Assembly: GCF_000018145.1 (NCBI RefSeq)
Contig: NC_009952.1
Location: forward strand, 3,472,001-3,536,000
Direction of reading: 5' to 3'
DNA: 64,000 bases
From: Dinoroseobacter shibae DFL 12 = DSM 16493
GTDB lineage: Bacteria; Pseudomonadota; Alphaproteobacteria; Rhodobacterales; Rhodobacteraceae
Position numbers and translations under genes: made by a program. A model generated the notes under the pieces. It worked only from the letters and a program-made list of their open reading frames with translations. It did no database searches and was not told the origin of the DNA. Below, piece by piece: positions 17,286 through 25,021 of this stretch. Every line of letters begins with the position of its first letter. Position 1 is the stretch's first letter.

Positions 17286-18473
17286 ATGCGCAAGGCTGGC
17301 CGCCATTTCCTGCAGATCCCTGGGCCCAGCGCGGTTCCGGACCGGATCTTGCGGGCGATTTCCATGCAGACGATCGACCATCGCGGGCCAGACTTTGCAG
17401 ATGTAGGGCAGAAGGCCCTCAAGGGCATGAAAACGATCTTCCGCACGGACCAGAACGTCTTCATCTTCCCGTCTTCGGGGACGGGCGCGTGGGAAGCGGC
17501 ACTGGTGAACACCATGTCGCCGGGCGATACGGTTCTGATGTACGAGACTGGCCATTTCGCCACACTGTGGCAGAAGATGGCCAAGAAAATCGGCCTGAAC
17601 CCGGTGTTCATCGAAGGCGACTGGCGCGGCGGGGCGGACCCGCAGGCGATCGAGGACGCGCTGCGCAAGGACACGGACCACGAGATCAAAGCGGTTTGCG
17701 TGGTCCATAACGAGACCTCCACCGGGTCGGTCTCACCGATTGCGGAGGTGCGCGCGGCGATGGATGCCACGGGGCATCCCGCCTTGTTGATGGTCGATTC
17801 GATTTCCGGGCTCGCCTCGGTGCCGTTCGAGTTCGATGCCTGGGGCGTCGATGTCTGCGTGTCAGGGTCGCAAAAGGGTCTGATGCTGCCGCCGGGGCTG
17901 AGCTTCAACGCGGTATCCGACAAGGCGCTGGAGGTGGCGAAGTCGGCCAAGATGCAGCGCAGCTACTGGGACTGGCTGGACATGGTCGGGCCGAACGCGA
18001 CGGGGTATTTCCCCTACACGCCGGGGACGAACCTGCTCTACGGGTTGAATGAAGCGGTGGACATGCTTCACGAGGAGGGGCTGGAGAATGTCTTCGAGCG
18101 GCACCGTCGCCACGGGGCTGCGACCCGCGCGGCCGTGCGCGCCTGGGGGCTGGAGGTGCTCTGCGCCCGGCAGGGGCAGGAAAGCGGTGTGTTGACGGCG
18201 GTGATGATGCCGGAGGGGCATTCGGCGGATGCGTTCCGCGCGACCACGCTGGCGCATTACGACATCTCGCTCGGCAACGGGCTGAGCAAGGTTGCCGACA
18301 AGGTATTCCGCATCGGGCATCTGGGCGATTTCAACGATCTGATGCTGATGGCGACGCTGTCGGGGGTGGAGATGGGGCTGGCCAAGGCAGGCGTGCCGCA
18401 TGAGAGCGGCGGCGTGCAGGCGGCGATGGATCACTTGAAGACCCATGAGGCGGTAAAGGTGGCCGCCGAGTAA
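17286..18473 (+). CDS. Class V aminotransferase, serine-glyoxylate/alanine-glyoxylate type
   Basis: This 395-residue PLP enzyme has the class V fold of serine-, alanine- and aspartate-glyoxylate aminotransferases: QIPGPSAVPDRIL at the start, a FPSSGTGAWEAAL phosphate-binding loop, HNETSTG, the PLP-interacting Asp in VDSISGLAS, and the Schiff-base lysine K197 in GSQKGLMLPPG. It probably transfers an amino group to glyoxylate or another short 2-oxoacid. It is similar in layout to BhcA of the beta-hydroxyaspartate cycle, but no BhcB, BhcC or BhcD partner is present. The ATG at 17286 follows GGAGGAGACC. It leads the rightward operon. Confidence 0.85.
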   Translation: MRKAGRHFLQIPGPSAVPDRILRAISMQTIDHRGPDFADVGQKALKGMKTIFRTDQNVFIFPSSGTGAWEAALVNTMSPGDTVLMYETGHFATLWQKMAKKIGLNPVFIEGDWRGGADPQAIEDALRKDTDHEIKAVCVVHNETSTGSVSPIAEVRAAMDATGHPALLMVDSISGLASVPFEFDAWGVDVCVSGSQKGLMLPPGLSFNAVSDKALEVAKSAKMQRSYWDWLDMVGPNATGYFPYTPGTNLLYGLNEAVDMLHEEGLENVFERHRRHGAATRAAVRAWGLEVLCARQGQESGVLTAVMMPEGHSADAFRATTLAHYDISLGNGLSKVADKVFRIGHLGDFNDLMLMATLSGVEMGLAKAGVPHESGGVQAAMDHLKTHEAVKVAAE

Positions 18474-18511
18474 GACAATCTGACGATCAGACAAAAAGGG
18501 AGGAAATTCTG

Positions 18512-19489
18512 ATGAAACTCAAGACCGTACTGCTGGGGGCCGTGGCCGCCTGTGTCACGCCGGCGATTGCCAGCGCCGAGATGGTGCTGCGTTTCGGCCA
18601 TGTGGGGGCGCCCGGGTCGCTGTTCGAGGCATCGGTGAACGCCTTTGCCGAATGTGCCAACGGCAAGCTCGGCGATGCGGCCGAGGTGCAGACGTTTGGC
18701 GCGAGCCAGCTCGGCAATGACCGCGAGATGCTGCAGAAGCTGAAGCTGGGTCAGGTGCACATGTCGCTGCCGTCCTCGGTGATGTCCTCGGTGGCGCCGG
18801 AGTTCGGCATCTTCGAGATGCCCTACATCATCCGTGACCGCGAGCACATGAAGCGCGTGCAGGCCGAACTGGGCGACACGTTCCAAGAGGCCGCGCTTGG
18901 CCAAGGCTACCGGATCATCGGCTACATGGAGAACGGGTTTCGGCACATCACCAACAATGTGCGCCCGATCAACACGCCCGAAGACCTGGCCGGTGTGAAG
19001 CTGCGCACGCCGAATGGCGAATGGCGGGTGAAGATGTTCCAGGAATACGGCGCGAACCCGACGCCGATGTCCTTCTCGGAGGTGTTCACCGCGCTCCAGA
19101 CCAAGGTCATCGACGGGCAGGAGAACCCCTATGCCCAGATTGCATCCGCCAAGTTCCAGGAAGTGCAGAGCTATCTGTCGATCACTGGCCATGTCTACAC
19201 CCCGGCTTATGTGCTGGTGGCGGAGAATCAGTGGCAGTCCTGGCCCGAGGATGTGCGCGCGGCGCTGGAATCCTGCGGGACCGAGACTCAGGACACGGTG
19301 TATGAGATCGCCGCGAACCTGGAGACCGAACTGCTCGACGTGATCAAGGCGGCTGGTGTGGAAGTGAACGAAGCCGACAAGGCGGCGTTCGTGGCGGCCT
19401 CCACCCCGATCTATGACGCCTTCGCGGCACAGGTCGAGGGTGCTGCCGAAATGATCGAAACGGTGCAGTCCCTGGCCGAAGGCTCCTGA
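18512..19489 (+). CDS. dctP: TRAP transporter substrate-binding protein (DctP family)
   Basis: This is a 325-residue periplasmic receptor with a signal peptide (about 22 residues, cleaved near ASA-EM). The DctP-type body includes LRFGHVGAPGS, a conserved Arg in GVKLRTPN that usually grips the ligand carboxylate, and ALQTKVIDGQENPYAQI. It delivers a carboxylate to the DctQ/DctM membrane unit. A strong AGGGAGGAAATTCTG ribosome site precedes it. The ligand cannot be named from sequence; neighbours suggest a hydroxy- or amino-acid, or another carboxylate later activated as a CoA ester. Confidence 0.92.
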   Translation: MKLKTVLLGAVAACVTPAIASAEMVLRFGHVGAPGSLFEASVNAFAECANGKLGDAAEVQTFGASQLGNDREMLQKLKLGQVHMSLPSSVMSSVAPEFGIFEMPYIIRDREHMKRVQAELGDTFQEAALGQGYRIIGYMENGFRHITNNVRPINTPEDLAGVKLRTPNGEWRVKMFQEYGANPTPMSFSEVFTALQTKVIDGQENPYAQIASAKFQEVQSYLSITGHVYTPAYVLVAENQWQSWPEDVRAALESCGTETQDTVYEIAANLETELLDVIKAAGVEVNEADKAAFVAASTPIYDAFAAQVEGAAEMIETVQSLAEGS

Positions 19490-19497
19490 GGCTTCCC

Positions 19498-19523
19498 GCG
19501 GGTCGCCTCAAGGGGCGGCCCGC
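19498..19523 (+). promoter_or_regulatory. Stem-loop between dctP and dctQ
   Basis: A 10-bp stem with one G-U pair (GCGGGTCGCC/GGCGGCCCGC) and a 6-base loop starts 8 bp after the dctP stop, with no T-run. Such structures commonly protect the 3' end of the abundant binding-protein message while allowing some read-through to the membrane subunits. Confidence 0.5.
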
Positions 19524-19611
19524 CTGAACGATCCTTCGCACAGATTGATCGCGTGCCCGGTGCTCTTCGGCGCCCCGGGCAGGCTTTGCCCTACGACATG
19601 GAATCCCTCAC

Positions 19612-20154
19612 ATGCTCGCCATGTTCCGAAAGGTCCTCGAGACCGCCCTGGAATGGTTCGTCATCTTCCTGATGGTGTTTCTGACCGTCATCGTCATCGT
19701 CGCGGTTCTGTGGCGTCTCGCCGGGTCCAGTTTCAGCTGGTACGACGAGGTCGCCGCGATCCTGCTGGCCTGGATCACCTATTACGGGGCGGCGCTGGCC
19801 GCGTTGCGCCGCCGCCATATCGGGTTCGACTCGGTGCTTCTGTCGATCCCCATGCCCGCGCGGATGTGGGCGGTGGCCCTTGCCGAGGCGGTCACGGCGG
19901 GCTTTTTCCTGTTGCTGGCCTGGGCCGGGTTCACGGTGCTGACGGTGATGACCGGCATGAACCTGATCTCGCTGACCTGGGTGCCGATCACCTTCACCCA
20001 ATCGGTCATTCCCATCGGCGCGGTGCTGTTCCTGATCTGCCAGGCGCTGAGCCTGCCGGAGTATTGGGCCAAATGCGCGGCCGGTATCTCGCTGGAACAT
20101 GCGGAGATCGAAGAAGAGGTCGAGCAGGAAATGAAGAAAGCGGGGAACGCCTGA
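19612..20154 (+). CDS. dctQ: TRAP transporter small membrane subunit (DctQ family)
   Basis: The 180-residue protein has four predicted membrane helices (about 16-36, 45-62, 85-110 and 130-150) and the DctQ signature around SWYDEVAAILLAWITYYGAALAA, interrupted by basic RRR just after the second helix. It assembles with DctM to form the sodium-driven symporter. A Glu-rich cytoplasmic tail follows. The stop overlaps the dctM start in TGATG. Confidence 0.9.
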   Translation: MLAMFRKVLETALEWFVIFLMVFLTVIVIVAVLWRLAGSSFSWYDEVAAILLAWITYYGAALAALRRRHIGFDSVLLSIPMPARMWAVALAEAVTAGFFLLLAWAGFTVLTVMTGMNLISLTWVPITFTQSVIPIGAVLFLICQALSLPEYWAKCAAGISLEHAEIEEEVEQEMKKAGNA

Positions 20155-21434
20155 TGCTGATGTTTGGTATTTTCGTGGCGATGGTGGCGATGATCTGCCT
20201 GAACATCCCCATCGCCGTGGCCCTCGCCGTGTCGGCCATCCTCGGCCTGCTGGTGATGGAGGGGACCAGTTCGCTCGTGACCGTGGCGCTCGACATGTAT
20301 AACGGGTCCACCAAGTTCTCGCTGATCGCGATCCCGATGTTCGTGCTCGCGGGCGCGATCATGAACGCGGGCGGCATCACCGACCGGCTGATCAACTTCG
20401 TCACCTGCATCATCGGCTTCGTTCGGGGCGGCCTAGCCCATGTGAATATCGGCGTGTCGCTGTTCTTTGCGGAAATCTCCGGCTCGGCGGTGGCGGATGT
20501 GGCGGCCATGGGGTCGGTCATGATCCCGCAGATGAAAAAGCGCGGCTATTCCGGCGCGTTCTCGGCGGCGGTGACGTCGTCCTCGGCGTCGCTGGCGATC
20601 ATCATTCCACCCTCGATCCCGATGATCCTCTATGCGACCTCGGCCAATGTCTCGGTCGAGCAGCTGTTCGTGGCGGGCATCGTGCCGGGCCTGATGGGGG
20701 CGGCCGGGTTGATGGGCGTGGCCTATGTCTTTGCCCGCCGCTACGACCTGCCGCGCGAAGAGGCTTTCTCGGGCCGTCGCCTTTGGGAGACGTTCATCGA
20801 CGCACTGCCGACCTTCGCGCTGCCGGTGATCATCCTCGGTGGCATCTTCGGCGGGTTCGTGACCGCAACGGAGGCCGCCGGTCTGGCCGTGCTCGCGGCG
20901 ATCCTCGTCAGCCTTTATTACCGACAGGTCAATCTTGGGCGGCTCAAGAGCGCGATGCTCGACGGCGGGATGCAGACCGCAGTCGTGATGGTGCTGGTCG
21001 CCGCGTCGGTGGTGATGGGCGGGTTCCTGACCCGCGCGCAGGTCCCTCAGGAGATTGCCCAGAACATCCTGGAGATCACCGACAACAAGTGGGTGATCCT
21101 GCTGATCCTGAACTTCTTCTTCCTGATCATCGGGTTCTTCCTGCATTCAGCGGCGGCCATCATCCTGGTGGTGCCGATCGTGATCCCGTTGATCGTGGCG
21201 GCGGATATCAACCCGATCCATTTCGGGCTGGTGGTGACGCTGAACCTCGCCATCGGGCAGCAGACGCCGCCGGTGGCGTCGGTCCTGATCACCGCCTGCG
21301 CGGTGGCGCGGGCCAACATCTGGGAAGTGTCCAAGGTCAATATCTGGTTCATCCTGGTGCTGCTGACGGTCTTGCTGATGTGTACCTACATCCCGTCGAT
21401 CCCGCTGTTCCTGGTGGAGTATTTCTACGGATGA
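20154..21434 (+). CDS. dctM: TRAP transporter large membrane subunit (DctM family)
   Basis: This 426-residue integral membrane protein has about twelve hydrophobic helices. It carries the DctM features AIPMFVLAGAIMNAGGITDRL, the ISGSAVADVAAMGSVMIPQM region, and VTSSSASLAIIIPPSIPMI, which line the sodium/substrate path, plus a C-terminal TPPVASVL segment. Start and stop overlap both neighbours (TGATG with dctQ, ATGA with the crotonase gene), so transport and the downstream CoA enzymes are translationally linked. Confidence 0.93.
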   Translation: MLMFGIFVAMVAMICLNIPIAVALAVSAILGLLVMEGTSSLVTVALDMYNGSTKFSLIAIPMFVLAGAIMNAGGITDRLINFVTCIIGFVRGGLAHVNIGVSLFFAEISGSAVADVAAMGSVMIPQMKKRGYSGAFSAAVTSSSASLAIIIPPSIPMILYATSANVSVEQLFVAGIVPGLMGAAGLMGVAYVFARRYDLPREEAFSGRRLWETFIDALPTFALPVIILGGIFGGFVTATEAAGLAVLAAILVSLYYRQVNLGRLKSAMLDGGMQTAVVMVLVAASVVMGGFLTRAQVPQEIAQNILEITDNKWVILLILNFFFLIIGFFLHSAAAIILVVPIVIPLIVAADINPIHFGLVVTLNLAIGQQTPPVASVLITACAVARANIWEVSKVNIWFILVLLTVLLMCTYIPSIPLFLVEYFYG

Positions 21435-22204
21435 CCGAGCTTGTGACAGAGACCCGGAACGGCACCCTGTGGGTGTCGTTCAACCGCCCCGAGGCGCGCA
21501 ATGCGTTGACCTTCGGGATGTATGAAGGGCTGGCCGAACTGTGCCAGTCGGTGCCCACCGATGGGTCGGTGCGGGCAGTGGTGATCAAGGGCAATGGCGG
21601 CAAGGCCTTTGCCGCCGGGACGGACATGACCCAGTTCCGGGCCTTCGAGACAGCCGAGGACGCCCGGAGGTACGAAGGGCGGATCGAGGCGGTTCTGACC
21701 GCGGTGGAGACCTGCCCCCTGCCGACGATTGCCGCGATCCATGGGGCTTGTACCGGGGGGGGCGCATCCATCGCGGCGGTCTGCGACCTGCGGATCACCA
21801 GCGGATCCTTGAAATTCGGCTTCCCGATTGCGCGGACGCTGGGCAATTGCCTGGCGGCTGCAAACCTGGCGCGGCTCTCGGCGCTGATGGGCGCAGGCCG
21901 GGTGCGTGAGATGATCTTCACCGCGCGGCTGATGGGGGCCGAGGAGGCGTTGTCGGTGGGTCTCGTGTCCGAGGTTCTGGAGGATGAAGCGGCGGTATTG
22001 GCGCGGGCCGAAGAGTTGGCCGCACAGGTCGGTGGCATGGCCCCCCTGACCCTGCGCGCGACCAAGGAGGCCATGCGCCGACTCCAAGCCGTGCAGTCCG
22101 CCGAGGACGGCGACCTGATCGAGATGTGCTACATGAGCGCCGATTTCCGCGAGGGGATGGAGGCGTTTCTGGGCAAGCGCAAACCGAGTTGGAGCGGGAC
22201 ATGA
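21431..22204 (+). CDS. Enoyl-CoA hydratase/isomerase (crotonase) family protein lacking both usual catalytic glutamates
   Basis: The 257-residue protein has the crotonase fold: NRPEARNAL near the start, an oxyanion/CoA loop at KAFAAGTDMTQF, and GACTGGGASIAAVCDLRI. In hydratases the position equal to S113 (here GGGASIA) is the first catalytic Glu, and the position equal to I133 (here FGFPIART) is the second. Both are replaced, so simple syn-hydration is doubtful. Isomerase, decarboxylase, lyase or hydrolase chemistry are open possibilities. Gene overlaps of 4 bp with dctM and with the CoA-transferase gene place it firmly in the operon. The arrangement beside a CaiB-type transferase recalls the CaiB/CaiD carnitine pair, though CaiD-specific residues were not confirmed. 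Confidence 0.8.
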   Translation: MTELVTETRNGTLWVSFNRPEARNALTFGMYEGLAELCQSVPTDGSVRAVVIKGNGGKAFAAGTDMTQFRAFETAEDARRYEGRIEAVLTAVETCPLPTIAAIHGACTGGGASIAAVCDLRITSGSLKFGFPIARTLGNCLAAANLARLSALMGAGRVREMIFTARLMGAEEALSVGLVSEVLEDEAAVLARAEELAAQVGGMAPLTLRATKEAMRRLQAVQSAEDGDLIEMCYMSADFREGMEAFLGKRKPSWSGT

Positions 22205-23436
22205 CCGAACAAGCTCAAGGCCCCCTCAAAGGCATGAAGGTGATCGAACTGGCGCATATCATGGCCGGGCCGGTCTGCGGCATGATGCTGGCCGATATGG
22301 GCGCGGATGTGATCAAGGTCGAAAAGCCCGATGGCGATGACAGTCGGCGTTTCCTGCCCCCCGACATCAACGGCGAGTCCGCGGCTTACATGATGATGAA
22401 CCGGGGCAAGCGGGGGATTTCCCTGAACCTCAAGGACCCGGACGCGGTGGAGGTTCTGCACGCCCTTCTGCGCGATGCCGATGTGGTGATCGAGAATTAC
22501 CGCATGGGCACGATGGAAAAGCTCGGCCTCGGCTACGAGACCCTGCGCAAGGAAAACCCGCGCCTGATCTATTGCGAGATCTCGGGGTTTGGGCGCACGG
22601 GGCCCTATGCCCATCGCGGGGGGTTTGATTTGATCGCGCAGGGCATGTCGGGGCTGATGTCGATCACCGGCGAGGGTCCGGGGCGGCCCCCGGTGAAGCC
22701 CGGCGCACCGATCTCGGACATCACCAGCGGGATCGTGGCCGCGATGGGGGTCAACGCGGCCTATGCCCATGCCCTGCGGACCGGACAGGGGCAGAGGGTG
22801 GACACCAGCCTCTTCGAAGCGGCGATCACCCAGACCTATTGGCAATCGGCGATTGCCTTTGCCACGGGGACCGCGCCGGAGCCCGAAGGCTCCGCCCATC
22901 CGATCAACGCGCCCTACCAGGCGTTTCACACCGCCGATGGCTGGATCAATATCGGGGCGGCGAACCAGAAGAACTGGTTGCGGCTGCTGGAGGTTCTGGA
23001 GGCGGATGAGTTGCGCGACGACCCGCGCTTTGCCACCAACCGGGACCGCCGAGTGAACCTGTCTGAATTGGTCCCGCTCCTGGAGGCGCATTTCGAGACC
23101 CGGACCACGCAGGATTGGCTGGTGCGGATGGAGGAGGCGGGGCTACCCGCGGGGCCGGTCCTGACAGTGCCGGAGATGCATGCGGACCCCCAGGCCCGCG
23201 CCCGGGAGATGATCGTCGAGACCGAGCATCCGGTGGCCGGGCGGGTGCAGGCGCTGGGCCTGCCGGTGAAATTTTCCGAAACCCCCGGTGCGGTGCAGCG
23301 GCCGGCGCCGCTGCTCGGTCAACACAGCCGCGCGGTCCTCGCGGACCTGGGCTATGACGCTGACGCGGTCGCCCGGCTAATCGCTTCGGGGGCCGTGATC
23401 TGCCCGGACGGCAGCGCGCAAGCGCGCGCCTCCTGA
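22201..23436 (+). CDS. Family III (CaiB/BaiF) CoA-transferase
   Basis: This 411-residue enzyme has the family III hallmarks: PLKGMKVIELAHIMAGPVCG at the start, the nucleotide-loop ADMGADVIKVEKPDGDD, RGKRGISLNLKDP, the catalytic Asp region RGGFDLIAQGMSGLMS (conserved FDxxxQ), and APISDITSGIVA. It moves CoA between an acyl-CoA and a free acid. It is the last gene of the rightward arm and starts within the crotonase stop (ATGA). It should activate the imported carboxylate or a product of it. Substrate unknown. Confidence 0.9.
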   Translation: MTEQAQGPLKGMKVIELAHIMAGPVCGMMLADMGADVIKVEKPDGDDSRRFLPPDINGESAAYMMMNRGKRGISLNLKDPDAVEVLHALLRDADVVIENYRMGTMEKLGLGYETLRKENPRLIYCEISGFGRTGPYAHRGGFDLIAQGMSGLMSITGEGPGRPPVKPGAPISDITSGIVAAMGVNAAYAHALRTGQGQRVDTSLFEAAITQTYWQSAIAFATGTAPEPEGSAHPINAPYQAFHTADGWINIGAANQKNWLRLLEVLEADELRDDPRFATNRDRRVNLSELVPLLEAHFETRTTQDWLVRMEEAGLPAGPVLTVPEMHADPQARAREMIVETEHPVAGRVQALGLPVKFSETPGAVQRPAPLLGQHSRAVLADLGYDADAVARLIASGAVICPDGSAQARAS

Positions 23437-23493
23437 TCAGTGTCGGCCAGAGGGTTGCCCAACCGGCCGCCGGGCCGCTATGACGTGCCGGAC

Positions 23494-23570
23494 GGCCCCG
23501 TGGCTCAACTGGATAGAGCAATCCCCTCCTAAGGGATAGGTTGCAGGTTCAAGTCCTGCCGGGGTCACCA
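23494..23570 (+). tRNA. tRNA-Arg (anticodon CCU)
   Basis: The cloverleaf can be drawn completely. Acceptor GGCCCCG pairs with CGGGGTC (one G-U). The D-arm GCTC/GAGC follows, then the anticodon stem ATCCC/GGGAT around loop CTCCTAA (anticodon CCT, decoding AGG), a 5-base variable loop, the T-arm GCAGG/CCTGC with TTCAAGT, discriminator A, and an encoded CCA end. AGG is a rare codon in GC-rich alphaproteobacteria, so a single copy is expected. Confidence 0.95.
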
Positions 23571-23748
23571 CGCCTTCCCCAGGCTTTCCGAAATCAGGCA
23601 TGGCTGCTGCGGCAGCGGCACGGTCGCTTGGGCTGTGCGGGATAGCTATGGCCGGGGTGGCGGATTGCGCGCTCTTGCCCTCGCGACTTTGGTCGCGGAA
23701 GCGCGTATGCCTGCCCGCGCAACTGGTTATCGAGGAGGGAGGACCCCC

Positions 23749-24933
23749 ATGCCATTGGATCAAGACATCGTCATTCTCGACGGCGCCCGCACGGCGATCG
23801 GCACGTTCGGCGGCAGCCTCGCGGGCACGGCCCCGATTACGCTGGGGGCCACGGTGGCCAAGGCCGCGCTGGAGCGGTCCGGGGTGGAAGGCGCGCAGAT
23901 CGGTCATGTGGTCTTCGGACATGTGATCAATACCGAGCCGCGCGACATGTATCTGTCGCGGGTCGCCGCGATGGAGGCCGGGATCCCCGACACGACACCG
24001 GCGATGAACGTCAACCGGCTGTGCGGCTCCGGGGCGCAGGCGCTGGTCTCGGTGATCCAGTCGCTGATGTTGGGCGATGCGCAGTTCGGACTGGCCGGCG
24101 GGGCCGAGAGCATGAGTCGGTCGCCCTATGCGATGCCGGTCGCCCGCTGGGGCCAGAAGATGGGCGATGCCACGGCGATGGACATGATGCTGGGGGCTTT
24201 GAACTGCCCCTTCGGCACCGGGCACATGGGGGTGACCGCCGAGAATGTCGCCGCCGAGCATGGTATCGGCCGTGCAGACCAGGACGCCTTCGCCTTGGAA
24301 AGCCAGGCCCGCGCTGCCCGCGCCCAGGAAGCCGGGCATTTCAACAGCCAGATCGTGCCGGTGCCGGTCAAGGTGAAGCGCGACATGGTGGATTTCGTGC
24401 GCGACGAGCATCCCAAGCCCACCACGGCGGAGGCACTGGCCGGTCTGCGCACGGTGTTCCAGAAGGACGGCACGGTCACGGCGGGCAATGCGTCGGGAAT
24501 CAATGACGGGGCGGCGGCGCTGGTTCTGGCACGCGCCTCGGCGGCCGAGAGCGCCGGGTTGAAGCCGCGCGCGCGGATCCTCGGCTATGCCCATGCCGGG
24601 GTGCGGCCCGAGGTGATGGGTATCGGCCCGGTGCCCGCGGTGCAGGCCCTGCTGGCCAAGACCGACCTGAGCGTCTCGGATTTCGATGTGATCGAGAGCA
24701 ACGAGGCCTTCGCGGCCCAGGCGCTGGCGGTCAACAAGGGGCTTGGCCTCGATCCGGCGAAGGTGAACCCCAATGGCGGGGCGATTGCGCTTGGCCATCC
24801 CGTGGGCGCCACCGGCGCGATCATCGCCCTCAAGGCGCTCTACGAGTTGGAGCGTATCGGCGGTAAACGCGCCCTCGTGACCATGTGCATCGGAGGCGGG
24901 CAGGGAATCGCCCTCGCATTCGAAGCGCTTTAA
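23749..24933 (+). CDS. phaA: Acetyl-CoA C-acetyltransferase (thiolase)
   Basis: This 394-residue thiolase condenses two acetyl-CoA to acetoacetyl-CoA, or runs the reverse reaction in degradation. Catalytic residues are clear: nucleophile C92 in NRLCGSGAQA, H350 in GHPVGATGA and C380 in TMCIGGGQG, plus NEAFA. A GAGGAGGGAGG ribosome site sets the start. It follows the tRNA and lies near the CoA-transferase locus but is separated by about 310 bp, so co-regulation is not shown. Biosynthetic (PhaA) and degradative (AtoB) members look alike; the symbol is a best guess. Confidence 0.88.
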   Translation: MPLDQDIVILDGARTAIGTFGGSLAGTAPITLGATVAKAALERSGVEGAQIGHVVFGHVINTEPRDMYLSRVAAMEAGIPDTTPAMNVNRLCGSGAQALVSVIQSLMLGDAQFGLAGGAESMSRSPYAMPVARWGQKMGDATAMDMMLGALNCPFGTGHMGVTAENVAAEHGIGRADQDAFALESQARAARAQEAGHFNSQIVPVPVKVKRDMVDFVRDEHPKPTTAEALAGLRTVFQKDGTVTAGNASGINDGAAALVLARASAAESAGLKPRARILGYAHAGVRPEVMGIGPVPAVQALLAKTDLSVSDFDVIESNEAFAAQALAVNKGLGLDPAKVNPNGGAIALGHPVGATGAIIALKALYELERIGGKRALVTMCIGGGQGIALAFEAL

Positions 24934-25021
24934 GCGGAGATTCACCAATTGAGGCCAGTGTCGGGCCAGGACGTGCCGGCACTGGCCCGCGCGCGTCATG
25001 GACTGAGTCGGGACGCCGTGG

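Noticed and set aside
15641-17950. A long leftward frame spanning the oxidase start and the aminotransferase gene.
   Set aside because: It crosses the divergent promoter and has no family features; both flanking genes are well supported.
17286-18473. Naming the aminotransferase BhcA and the locus a beta-hydroxyaspartate cycle.
   Set aside because: The other cycle enzymes and the IclR-type BhcR are absent, and the N-terminus differs from BhcA as I know it.
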